From positions 1,302,001 to 1,366,000 of the forward strand of contig NZ_CP158687.1 of the NCBI RefSeq assembly GCF_040580765.1: 64,000 bases of DNA. The letters are read 5' to 3'. Origin of the DNA: Lentibacter algarum. GTDB lineage: Bacteria; Pseudomonadota; Alphaproteobacteria; Rhodobacterales; Rhodobacteraceae. Shown here in pieces: positions 42,340 to 50,111 of this stretch (positions within the stretch are counted from its first letter, which is position 1; each line of letters begins with the position of its first letter). Made by a program: the position numbers and the translations under genes. Below the pieces are notes generated by a model, which saw nothing but the letters and a program-made list of their open reading frames with translations, was not told the DNA's origin and made no database searches.

Positions 42340-43959
42340 ATGACGGTAGATTATCTAAGCACGCTCAATTCAAAAGGTTCGGGCCTCAACATTACGCAAT
42401 TGGTGGGAAGTATTGTTGATGCTGAAATTGAGCCTGCGAAGGCGCTTGTGAACGATAAATCAAGCGCCAATGACCTTTCTGTATCAGAAGTGGGCATGAT
42501 GCGTTCGCGGATGAGCGCCTTGCAGACTGGGCTCCAAAGTGCGGGCACAGGGGGGCTATTTAAACTACAGAGTTCTAACGACGCTGTGTCGATGACAGTG
42601 ACGGATAGCAGTGCGTTGAGCCCTGGTGTTACGCAGATTGGCGTGACGCAGTTGGCCAGTGTCCAGGTGTTGGAGTTTAGCGGCTATAGCGCGGCGGACG
42701 CCACTCTGAGCGCAGGTACATTAACAGTGGAGGTTGGCGTCTGGGAGAATGGCACTTTCAGCGCTAACGGCGATCTGGACTCACGTATCATTACATTAAG
42801 CAGTTCGAGCACCTTGAGTGATCTGGCAGCAGAGCTTGATGGGCTTGATGGCATAACGGCCCAAGTTGTTGATAAAGGGAATGGGACATTCTCGTTAAGT
42901 GTGGTGTCGAAGATGGGCAAGGAAAACGCCTTGCGTTTCACCGCGTCAACGGGTGGACCAGTTGATTTTGACACAACGGATGGCACAAACGAGGTAACGG
43001 CTGCTAGTAACGCAAAAATCGTGCTGAACGGCATCACGCTGGAGCGCCCTAGCAACAGTTTGAGCGACATTATGCCAGGCATTGAGCTGACGCTTGCATC
43101 GGTGACGAGCAGTGCGGTAAACTTGAACATCATACAAGACAGGGTCGGCGCAACGGCGCAACTGCAGGCTTTGGTCTCCGATATTAACACTTTGCGCAGT
43201 TATCTGGATACGGCGACAGCACGGGGCCTCAATGGCGCTGCCCCAGGCGCCTTGGTGGGAGATGCGGGTATTGCGGCAATTAAGCGGGAGCTTTCGGCTC
43301 TGACGACTGCGCCTCTGAACGGATTTGGCAGTGAGCCGCTATATCTTTCTGAAATTGGTGTGCGGACTGAGCTGGATGGAACTTTGAGTTTGGATGAAGA
43401 ACGTCTGAACTATATGTTTGAAAATGCTCCTGAAAAATTTCAGGCTGTTTATCAATCTCTAAATACAATCGAGCAGAGCAATTTGAGCCTTAGCTTTGGC
43501 CTCAAGTCGCAGCCCCCAGAAGGCGTTTATAATTTTGTTTATGATTCTGATATTGAAGCTGCCACGATAAACGGACAGGCTTTGTCTTCGCGCACCAATA
43601 GTGAGGGCCAACTGGAATTCTACCGCTTGACGGGTGATTTTGACGGTATCACAATTAAGGTTTTAGAGGGCGTACCCTTGGACAGCCAAGTCTATATAGG
43701 TGTCTCGCTTGTTGATAAGTTATCCAATTATTTAGAGGATGTATTGGGAAAGCAAGGCGAGATCTCGGCCAAAGAGACCTATTTTAGAGAAAAAGCGACT
43801 GAGTATACCGAGGCTTTGTCTGACTTGGATGAACGTGCTGTGGTGCTGGAAGCGCGTGAATTAAAGCGATTTGCCAAAATGGAGCAGATGGTCACGCAGT
43901 TGAAGTCTACAGGGGAATATATCACCACCATGATGGACGCTTGGAACAAGTCTGATTGA
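42340..43959 (+). CDS. fliD: Flagellar filament cap protein FliD
   Basis: This 539-residue protein starts at ATG 42340, placed after GGAAGGAG. The FliD N-terminal domain (LNSKGSGLNITQLVGSIVDAEIEPAK) and C-terminal domain (LSNYLEDVLGKQGEISAKET, LKRFAKMEQMVTQLKSTGEY) are present, with a variable middle. FliD caps the filament and folds flagellin as it emerges. The FliS chaperone gene is elsewhere (6990). Confidence 0.92.
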   Translation: MTVDYLSTLNSKGSGLNITQLVGSIVDAEIEPAKALVNDKSSANDLSVSEVGMMRSRMSALQTGLQSAGTGGLFKLQSSNDAVSMTVTDSSALSPGVTQIGVTQLASVQVLEFSGYSAADATLSAGTLTVEVGVWENGTFSANGDLDSRIITLSSSSTLSDLAAELDGLDGITAQVVDKGNGTFSLSVVSKMGKENALRFTASTGGPVDFDTTDGTNEVTAASNAKIVLNGITLERPSNSLSDIMPGIELTLASVTSSAVNLNIIQDRVGATAQLQALVSDINTLRSYLDTATARGLNGAAPGALVGDAGIAAIKRELSALTTAPLNGFGSEPLYLSEIGVRTELDGTLSLDEERLNYMFENAPEKFQAVYQSLNTIEQSNLSLSFGLKSQPPEGVYNFVYDSDIEAATINGQALSSRTNSEGQLEFYRLTGDFDGITIKVLEGVPLDSQVYIGVSLVDKLSNYLEDVLGKQGEISAKETYFREKATEYTEALSDLDERAVVLEARELKRFAKMEQMVTQLKSTGEYITTMMDAWNKSD

Positions 43960-43978
43960 GGTGAGGTGTTTGATTCAA

Positions 43979-45082
43979 TCAAGCGTCTTGTTTTTTATCG
44001 ATCACCAGCTTTTTCATTTTTTCAATCAAGGTTGTGCGCCCAATGCCAAGCTTGTCAGCTGCGTGGCTGACCATTCCGTCGGTGACGCTGAGAGCCGCTT
44101 CAATTAAAACGACTTCAATGTCGCGCAGGTGCCCGCGCAAATCTATATCGTCATAGTGCGAAAACCAGGGTTTATAGTCTTCTGGTTTTGGCGGCTCTGT
44201 CATGAAAACTGCAAATTCGGGGCTTGGGTTTCCGAACAAGTCGCTTGTTGCTTCCCATAGAGAATCTTGCTCGGCAGGCACGAGCTCGCTTGGGAGACGT
44301 AGAGAGAGCAGGTTTTCACGCACATGTTGCCCGGTTACCTCGCGGCCATCAAACAAGGCGAAAGCCCGTTCGATAACATTGCGCAACTCTCGCACGTTGC
44401 CTGGCCAATTGTAAGACAACAGAGCTTTTTGGGCGCTATCAGAAAAAATTGGTGGCTTACACGATGCGTCACGCGCGTACCTTTTGGAGACCAATGCATT
44501 GAGCAGAAGAATAATATCTTCAGTTCGGTCAGCGAGAGCTGGAACCACAATTGGAAAAACATTTAGACGATAAAAAAGATCAGCGCGAAAGCTTCCGGCT
44601 TCTACCATGTCCAATAGGTTTTTATGCGTTGCGCAGACCAGTCTGAGATTAAGTTTCACATCATCATTCCCCCCGACGCGCTGCACTGTGTGGTTTTCAA
44701 GAACACGCAGAAGCTTAGTCTGTAGACTTAGGGGCATGTCACCTATTTCATCTAGAAATAGAGTGCCGTCGTGTGACTGTTCAAATCTTCCAGTACGCCG
44801 TCTATCGGCACCTGTGAATGCACCTTTTTCATATCCAAACAGTTCAGATTCCATCAGTTCTGCTGGGATCGCGGCACAATTCACAGCTACAAGTTTGCCG
44901 GTGCGCCCACTGTCTTCATGCAATGCCTGCGCAACAAGCTCTTTGCCAGCTCCTGTGGGGCCAGTTACCAAAACTGGCCCAAAAGAGGGTGCTATGGTTT
45001 CTATCAAGCGCTTCATTTGCTGAGTTGCGGGAGCTGTCCCGACTATAATCTTAGAGGTAGCCGAGCGTAACTCTTGGGGCAT
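43979..45082 (-). CDS. fleQ: Sigma-54 activator FleQ-like, no receiver domain
   Basis: This 367-residue protein starts almost directly with the AAA+ domain: Walker A GPTGAGKE (41-48), GAFTGA (87-92), Walker B TLFLDEIGDMP, and the arginine-finger region SFRADLFYRLNVFPI. The C-terminus has a Fis-type helix-turn-helix (GMVSHAADKLGIGRTTLIEK). The absence of an N-terminal regulatory domain matches FleQ of R. sphaeroides, which binds DNA and cooperates with FleT. The ATG at 45082 is preferred over an upstream TTG. It converges with fliD and is divergent from the 45285 gene. Confidence 0.87.
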   Translation of the reverse strand: MPQELRSATSKIIVGTAPATQQMKRLIETIAPSFGPVLVTGPTGAGKELVAQALHEDSGRTGKLVAVNCAAIPAELMESELFGYEKGAFTGADRRRTGRFEQSHDGTLFLDEIGDMPLSLQTKLLRVLENHTVQRVGGNDDVKLNLRLVCATHKNLLDMVEAGSFRADLFYRLNVFPIVVPALADRTEDIILLLNALVSKRYARDASCKPPIFSDSAQKALLSYNWPGNVRELRNVIERAFALFDGREVTGQHVRENLLSLRLPSELVPAEQDSLWEATSDLFGNPSPEFAVFMTEPPKPEDYKPWFSHYDDIDLRGHLRDIEVVLIEAALSVTDGMVSHAADKLGIGRTTLIEKMKKLVIDKKQDA

Positions 45083-45284
45083 AGTTTGAGGTCCGTATGA
45101 CAATTGGATTTTAGCTATCTTTGAAAAAAAATCTAACTATCATATACTTAAATTTCTAATGATATTTGTTGTTTTGAGAAGTAAAAAATAATTTTTTGGA
45201 GGTATTTAACTGCGTTATATTAATATGCTAACATGTAACTGTTACTCAAGTCTACTTTAGTTTGGGGACGGCAGAGAGCGAACA

Positions 45285-45674
45285 ATGACACCTGGAAAAT
45301 CGACAGCTTTGGTGCCCGTTTCAGGCACGAAGAACACTTTGGCAAAGCATGGCTCGCGCCTTCGCGCTCAGCCTTTATTGGCTGGCGAAGATGTAACGCT
45401 TCATAATCGTGAAGAGGTGCGTAAGCAACTACCAGATATTCTGGGCAGGGCTCTGGCCCGTGCTTGGCTTGACCCAGAATTTGAGCACCACTTCAGCACA
45501 AGGCCTTTGGTCGCGCTGGAAGATGGTGGTGTGCATTTACCGTCAACCATGCTGATAGAAGTCACAAAGTCGGTAGCTGATCGGCCGAAGATAGTGGTTT
45601 ATGAGCAACAGCCAGGATCAAAGTTTAAGTCGCGCGTTCTGTATCTTCAGCTGGTGATGGTGGCTGGAAAGTGA
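45285..45674 (+). CDS. NHLP-like (nitrile hydratase alpha-related) domain protein, unknown
   Basis: In this 129-residue protein, residues about 50-110 read LPDILGRALARAWLDPEFEH, then STRPLVALEDGGVHLPSTML and VTKSVADRPKIVVYEQQ. This follows the pattern of nitrile hydratase leader-peptide (NHLP) domains: helix, DPxFxxxLxxxPxxALxxxGxxLPxxxxIxV. No core-peptide tail with Gly-Gly and Cys/Ser/Thr runs follows, so it is not an obvious natural-product precursor. It overlaps the Sel1-repeat gene by 4 bp and is divergent from fleQ. Confidence 0.65.
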   Translation: MTPGKSTALVPVSGTKNTLAKHGSRLRAQPLLAGEDVTLHNREEVRKQLPDILGRALARAWLDPEFEHHFSTRPLVALEDGGVHLPSTMLIEVTKSVADRPKIVVYEQQPGSKFKSRVLYLQLVMVAGK

Positions 45675-46324
45675 CTATGTCGGCTATATTTTTTCGAAAT
45701 GGTGCTTTAGCTTTCCTCTTATGCCTGAGCGCACCTGAACCTGCATTTGCGATGGACGAAGACACAGATGCCGCGTTTGATCTGGCGGTGGAGGCGGTGC
45801 ACGCGCATAACTACTCCGAAGCCATTGAGGGTTTTCGCCCACTTGCCGAGCATGGAGCCGCAGATGCGCAATTTAACATGGCCTTGTTGCTAAAAGCGGG
45901 TTTGGGGCAGCCTCGCAACTATCTTGAAGCATATTACTGGGCTGTATTGTCTGATTTGGGTAGCGAGCGAAGAGCGAAAGCGTTGGTATCTGAGTTATCA
46001 GATTTTCTACCAGTTGAAGCGCGCGAGGGGGTTTATAACCGGTTGCTCGAGCGTCTTGAAGGGCAGTTGGAGGCGTCAGAGCGCTCTGCGATTATGAAAT
46101 ATGCGCGTTTGAATGCCGAGTTTTTGGAAGAGCCTAACTTAGAGCAGGCATATATTTGGTATTCCATCGCGCAAGCGCTTGGCATCCATGGTGGTGCTGC
46201 TGGTAGCGCGGATTTATCTGACCAACTTGAGCCTGACGCATTAATTGCGGCTCAGACGAAAGCAGCAGATGCTTTCAGTGCTTCATTGTTCTCGCAACCA
46301 ACAGCATCCTCTGTTTCTGAGTGA
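45671..46324 (+). CDS. Exported Sel1-repeat protein
   Basis: This 217-residue protein has a signal peptide (FFRNGALAFLLCLSAPEPAFA) and at least two Sel1/TPR-like units: AIEGFRPLAEHGAADAQFNM, LLKAGLGQPRNYLEAYYWAV and later NLEQAYIWYSIAQALG. Sel1 proteins act as periplasmic scaffolds. MotX, the T-ring protein of Vibrio polar flagella, is also an exported Sel1-repeat protein of similar size. Given PomAB-like stators and FlgT/FlgP here, a MotX-like role is an attractive but unproven idea. Confidence 0.72.
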   Translation: MTMSAIFFRNGALAFLLCLSAPEPAFAMDEDTDAAFDLAVEAVHAHNYSEAIEGFRPLAEHGAADAQFNMALLLKAGLGQPRNYLEAYYWAVLSDLGSERRAKALVSELSDFLPVEAREGVYNRLLERLEGQLEASERSAIMKYARLNAEFLEEPNLEQAYIWYSIAQALGIHGGAAGSADLSDQLEPDALIAAQTKAADAFSASLFSQPTASSVSE

Positions 46325-46332
46325 TCTTCAGC

Positions 46333-46737
46333 TTAGGTGAGGGGATTTGCGGGATCAGGTGACTTTTTTGAATGAAAGCGGACGATGGCGCTGATATCAA
46401 TTGCAGAAAGGCCTGTCTCACGCGCGATGTTCTCAGAGCTCACCCCTAGTTCTGCAAGTGCGATCGCCTCCTCAAAGCTCTTCTGCGCTGGTCTGACAAC
46501 GGGCTCTACTTTTACATGCTCTTCTTTCAATTGTCTCGTGCTGATAGATTTGATTTCGTTGCGCAAAGTGTTGACGGCACAACCCACAGTTTGTTCTGTC
46601 TGCACGTGGGTTTTTGCGATGCTTTTATTGAGACGACCATAAAGTCCTAATGATACCAACACGTTTAGAAAGGTTAGCGTAACTGCAAAGGCTACGATAA
46701 GGAAAGTGTCTTGTGTCAGTAAGGCTTGGGTCATCAT
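46333..46737 (-). CDS. Membrane protein with C-terminal DUF2802-like segment
   Basis: This 134-residue protein starts at ATG 46737, chosen for its AGGAG site; the longer frame would overlap flgN. One membrane segment (about 10-32), a coiled-coil-like middle and a C-terminal SFEEAIALAELGVSSENIARETGLSAIDISAIVRFH are visible. The last part resembles DUF2802, a small helix-turn-helix-like domain often found near CheW and flagellar genes. It ends the flgP-flgT-flgA-flgM-flgN operon. Confidence 0.7.
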   Translation of the reverse strand: MMTQALLTQDTFLIVAFAVTLTFLNVLVSLGLYGRLNKSIAKTHVQTEQTVGCAVNTLRNEIKSISTRQLKEEHVKVEPVVRPAQKSFEEAIALAELGVSSENIARETGLSAIDISAIVRFHSKKSPDPANPLT

Positions 46738-46774
46738 TGGCTTGCTCCTGTAGTAGAGCGCTTGATTAACCTCT

Positions 46775-47056
46775 CTAATCGTCCTGTTTTTGTGGAACGA
46801 AGGCTGCAAGCGCTTGACGCTTCAACTGCAAATTCTGTTCCAAAGACGCGATGTTAGTGATTAATTTTTCGATTTCGGATTTTTTTTCTGCACCTAAAGG
46901 CAGAGCAGCTCCACCCGTGAGAGCAGGCGCCAGACCGTCTGACAACAACGTCTGTATTTCCTGCCAGTTCTCAGACAACACAGCGGGGTCTCCCGAGGAG
47001 AGGCTTGCGTCTTCTAGTAGTTTTTGGAGACGTACAAGAGCTTTTTCAAGCTGCAT
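46775..47056 (-). CDS. flgN: FlgN-like export chaperone
   Basis: This 93-residue helical protein follows flgM directly. FlgN chaperones FlgK and FlgL. It is shorter than E. coli FlgN (138) and sequence similarity is weak. The call rests on position after flgM, helical heptad pattern (LEKALVRLQKLLEDA, KKSEIEKLITNIASLEQNLQ) and size. The ribosome site and start are acceptable. Confidence 0.65.
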   Translation of the reverse strand: MQLEKALVRLQKLLEDASLSSGDPAVLSENWQEIQTLLSDGLAPALTGGAALPLGAEKKSEIEKLITNIASLEQNLQLKRQALAAFVPQKQDD

Positions 47057-47087
47057 TATGCGGCCCTTTTGCTCAGTTTATTGACCA

Positions 47088-47387
47088 TCACCCTTTCATC
47101 TCGATGTAGCTTTCCATCAGGCGCTCTGATACCAAATCGAGATTTATCGGATATTTCCCGTCTGCGATCGCTTGTTTAATACGCGATACGGCTTCCATAT
47201 TTATTGGCGGTGTTTGCGCAAGTGCAGACACTGATGCCTTTACTGAAACCTGGCTATCTTCTGCTGCCTTTGGAGCATCGGGCACTGCGCCCATGCTCGC
47301 AACGGCTGAACGACTGGAGGCAGTATTGGCGTCTTGCGGCGCCGGTGCTACCATTTGCCTTACATTTTGTTTAATTGAGTCAACCAT
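47088..47387 (-). CDS. flgM: Anti-sigma-28 factor FlgM
   Basis: This 99-residue protein starts at ATG 47387 after AGGAGG; the longer frame is not needed. The disordered N-terminal half and the conserved C-terminal sigma-binding half (INMEAVSRIKQAIADGKYPINLDLVSERLMESY) are typical. FlgM holds FliA until it is exported after hook completion. FliA is encoded at 54567. Confidence 0.9.
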   Translation of the reverse strand: MVDSIKQNVRQMVAPAPQDANTASSRSAVASMGAVPDAPKAAEDSQVSVKASVSALAQTPPINMEAVSRIKQAIADGKYPINLDLVSERLMESYIEMKG

Positions 47388-47421
47388 GACATCCTCCTGA
47401 TAAATACTTAACGACCTGATA

Positions 47422-48153
47422 TCAGTTAATATTAGCAATCGGCGTAACTTTTTTTGAATTTTCGACTAAGGCACTGATTTTTCTGCCAGAACGGGTGTTT
47501 ATAACTTCGATGATATCACCAATTTGGGCGTTTTCAAGTACTTCTCCAACGCTGGATACCTCAAAGCCACCTACTTTTTGGACAATGTTTACAGGCTGAC
47601 CAACTTCCAGAGTCCACAGATGTTCCAGGTGGCGCGCCTTGATGGGTTGCATCGCGCTCAGGTTTTGTTTGGCGCGACGGCCGATAACATCTTCAGGACG
47701 AAAGAAACCGCCCACCCTTTGGCCCGAGGACAGTTTTGTGAGTGCCACAATATCGTCGGTTATAACAGCGCCTTTTTTGACACTTGCGAGCAGCACTACG
47801 ACTTCGGGTCCAGTTTGGGCTGTCTTGTCAGGCGAAACGGCAGCTCGTGGGCTGACTTGTCCCGTGCGTACAATGATGTGCCAATCCCGGCCCTTTTCAG
47901 GGCAGGCAACTCTGGCGGTCTCCCAGCTGTCATCGAATTTTGGTGTGACCTGAAGAGGGCTTGAGCAGCTGAAATATCGGCGCCTTTCTGAAACTTGGGG
48001 ATCAGAGGTGATATTATGTTGGGCCAGCTCAGTCAGGATTGCCGCTTTGATATCTGCGCCTGTCACCACATCACTGGCTAATGCAGTGAAGGGCATCAAC
48101 GTGAAGACCAAGCCCATCAGGCTTTTTGATCTGCGAATATTTGTGAGCCTCAT
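47422..48153 (-). CDS. flgA: Flagellar P-ring assembly chaperone FlgA
   Basis: This 243-residue exported protein (signal peptide about 1-26) has a C-terminal SAF-type domain: SVKKGAVITDDIVALTKLSS, RRAKQNLSAMQPIKARHLEH, and VNIVQKVGGFEVSSVGEVLENAQIGDIIEVINTRSGRKISALV. FlgA helps FlgI form the periplasmic P ring. It overlaps flgT by 4 bp and is followed by flgM, a common order in gammaproteobacteria. Confidence 0.92.
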   Translation of the reverse strand: MRLTNIRRSKSLMGLVFTLMPFTALASDVVTGADIKAAILTELAQHNITSDPQVSERRRYFSCSSPLQVTPKFDDSWETARVACPEKGRDWHIIVRTGQVSPRAAVSPDKTAQTGPEVVVLLASVKKGAVITDDIVALTKLSSGQRVGGFFRPEDVIGRRAKQNLSAMQPIKARHLEHLWTLEVGQPVNIVQKVGGFEVSSVGEVLENAQIGDIIEVINTRSGRKISALVENSKKVTPIANIN

Positions 48154-49298
48154 TGCTTTAGCTCCATGAATTTTACACGCTTCCCTGCAAGCTCGATGTT
48201 TTTGCGCGTGCTATCAAGTGGCCGCAGTGTAGAGCTATGAGGGGTGAGAGCAACAATCTCGAGTATTTCGTAGGCAGTGTCATCGCCCTCGGTATAGGCA
48301 AGGTGAAACTTGGTAAGGCCATCATTAAGGCCGAACGGCAGAACCAGCGCGTCATTCTGCGCCTCAAGACGAGCAGCTAGGGGCTGACAGGCGCGTTCTG
48401 TTAGCAAGTCTTTTGCCATTTCACTCAGACTTTCAGCAATAGCGTCGGTTGTGTCTTTGCGCGGATTGCTCGCACTCTTGGCCAATGCCGCGATTGCGCT
48501 ACGTGGTTGAAGCGGCAGTACCAAACTGCGTTTGGCTGATAACGGTGGGACGTCACTTAATCCGCTGTCGAGAAAAACGGTGAGTGTGACAGGCAAAAGG
48601 TTTGTCATAACCGTTGTACTAACGGCATGAACTTTGATGTGAGGGCGTAACGCCAGGCTTTTGGCGGTTGTTTTTGCTTGTGCAGATACGCCTTGGGTGA
48701 GGGAAGCATAGTTAAATTCTGACGATAAGGTGCTGTTAGTGGTGGCTGTGACTTGGTTTTGAAGCCGTACGTTAACGTTGTCCTGCGCCATCAAACTGTT
48801 CATTAAGGCTTCGGTTGTTGGCCCTCTGAGGGCCATCAACCATGGGGGGGCCTGGTGATCAACATTTAGTGTCGGTGGAAAAAGTGCGATGGTTAAATCT
48901 GCCCGCCGCTCGCAAAGGGCAGGCGCATCAAGCTCCCCTACAACCGCGCGGATTTTGACAGTTGATGTTTTTGAGTTAGTCTCGGCACCGAGTACGGTGT
49001 AATCCAGTATCTTGGCATCTGGGCGCACCAGCAGCACATCACTTGTCATCACCGATTGCGATACTGCTGTGTAGGCATTTACCTTGGCTCCGCCTTTCAA
49101 CGCCGCTAGGTATAGCGCTTGTTGCAGTGCTTGGCGTTCAAGCTGCGTATCCGACGCGGCGCCTGTTGCCACAGCCTGTCCTGTAGTCTCAACTGTTATC
49201 ACGCCAGCATGCGCCAATTGCATATGGTCAATTCCACCCAATGTCGCAAAACAGAACGCTGCGAACTTTAAGGTTAATGAGAGCTTAACTCGAAGCAT
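48150..49298 (-). CDS. flgT: FlgT-like periplasmic motor protein
   Basis: In this 382-residue exported protein (signal peptide about 1-31), the N-terminal part (VETTGQAVATGAASDTQLERQALQQALYLAALKGGAKVNAY... VRPDAKILDYTVLGAE) matches the FlgT N-terminal domain. A C-terminal domain of about 60 residues is beta-rich (GDDTAYEILEIVALTPHSS). FlgT forms the H ring in Vibrio, and a distant homologue in R. sphaeroides is needed for rotation. It is positioned between flgP and flgA. Confidence 0.82.
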   Translation of the reverse strand: MLRVKLSLTLKFAAFCFATLGGIDHMQLAHAGVITVETTGQAVATGAASDTQLERQALQQALYLAALKGGAKVNAYTAVSQSVMTSDVLLVRPDAKILDYTVLGAETNSKTSTVKIRAVVGELDAPALCERRADLTIALFPPTLNVDHQAPPWLMALRGPTTEALMNSLMAQDNVNVRLQNQVTATTNSTLSSEFNYASLTQGVSAQAKTTAKSLALRPHIKVHAVSTTVMTNLLPVTLTVFLDSGLSDVPPLSAKRSLVLPLQPRSAIAALAKSASNPRKDTTDAIAESLSEMAKDLLTERACQPLAARLEAQNDALVLPFGLNDGLTKFHLAYTEGDDTAYEILEIVALTPHSSTLRPLDSTRKNIELAGKRVKFMELKQ

Positions 49299-49300
49299 TT

Positions 49301-49849
49301 TTAGAACCGGCGGTGAGCTTTGAGAACTTGGGCAACCGTTGCACGGTCAATCTCAAGGTGAACAGCGTATGTATCGGCGCCCTTGGGCTCAATCTTAACT
49401 GTCCGCGCCCCGCGAATGGCGCCTGCAACGCTTGCTCGCATGGTATCGGATTGTAGTACGCTTTCTGAGAGCTGTGTCTCACTCACAATCGTGAGGCCAT
49501 GGATCTGCTCGGCAAGTGCGCGCATTGCGTCCATGCGAGCGGCTCGTATCGCCATCAATCTACGCTGGTTGAGCGTTTTGCCAGGTTGTGAAGAGATCAC
49601 AGAGTAACCCACAGAGGAAATTGTTGGAGTCGGTGCTGTTTTGACGGTTGCGACGTTCAAAACCTGCCGTGTGTGCCCGAGTTCACGTGACTGAGATTCT
49701 GAAGTCAACTGTGCCGCGGATTTTCCGGCGCCGGGGCTCAGCATATTATCAAGCGTCATCTGGCAGCCTGATAGAAGGCCGGCGACAAGACCCAAACATG
49801 CAAGCTTGCGTAGATGGCGGCGGGTGTGTGGTTGGTGAATGCTGCGCAT
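49301..49849 (-). CDS. flgP: FlgP-like outer-membrane lipoprotein
   Basis: In this 182-residue lipoprotein the signal peptide ends LVAGLLSGC, with the lipobox Cys near residue 29. The LPP20/FlgP domain contains SVGYSVISSQPGKTLNQRRL, MAIRAARMDAMRALAEQIHG and SDTMRASVAGAIRGARTVKI. FlgP forms outer rings around the motor in Vibrio and Campylobacter. It has an AGGAGCC ribosome site and a sigma-54 promoter just upstream; first gene of the minus-strand operon down to flgN. Confidence 0.85.
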   Translation of the reverse strand: MRSIHQPHTRRHLRKLACLGLVAGLLSGCQMTLDNMLSPGAGKSAAQLTSESQSRELGHTRQVLNVATVKTAPTPTISSVGYSVISSQPGKTLNQRRLMAIRAARMDAMRALAEQIHGLTIVSETQLSESVLQSDTMRASVAGAIRGARTVKIEPKGADTYAVHLEIDRATVAQVLKAHRRF

Positions 49850-49885
49850 TGAGCGGCTCCTGTAAAGTGGTCGTTGCCCAGTCTT

Positions 49886-49901
49886 TGCAGGAATTGTGCC
49901 A
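49886..49901 (-). promoter_or_regulatory. Sigma-54 promoter for the flgP-flgT-flgA-flgM-flgN operon
   Basis: On the minus strand TGGCACAATTCCTGCA shows GG-N10-GC, a consensus-quality RpoN site, 37 bp before the flgP ATG. Confidence 0.85.
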
Positions 49902-49952
49902 GCTTAGCGTTTACCCATCGCTCAGAGTGTTCTTTGGCTTAGGAGACACTAG

Positions 49953-49970
49953 TTGGCATAAGCTTTGCAT
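49953..49970 (+). promoter_or_regulatory. Sigma-54 promoter for flhA-flhF-flhG-fliA
   Basis: TTGGCATAAGCTTTGCAT has GG-N10-GC and lies about 140 bp before flhA, divergent from the flgP promoter 50 bp away. The two promoters could share a FleQ/FleT enhancer. Confidence 0.85.
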
Positions 49971-50111
49971 ACCTGATGCTACAGAGGTTCATACCGCAGA
50001 ACAAGCAAGGCGATTGGTTTTGACAGATAGGATGAAAATAAAGCCTTTTTATGGTTTTCAGGGTGCGGTTGCGCGCCATATCTGTCGGCTTTTTGACGGG
50101 AGGGGGCTGTC

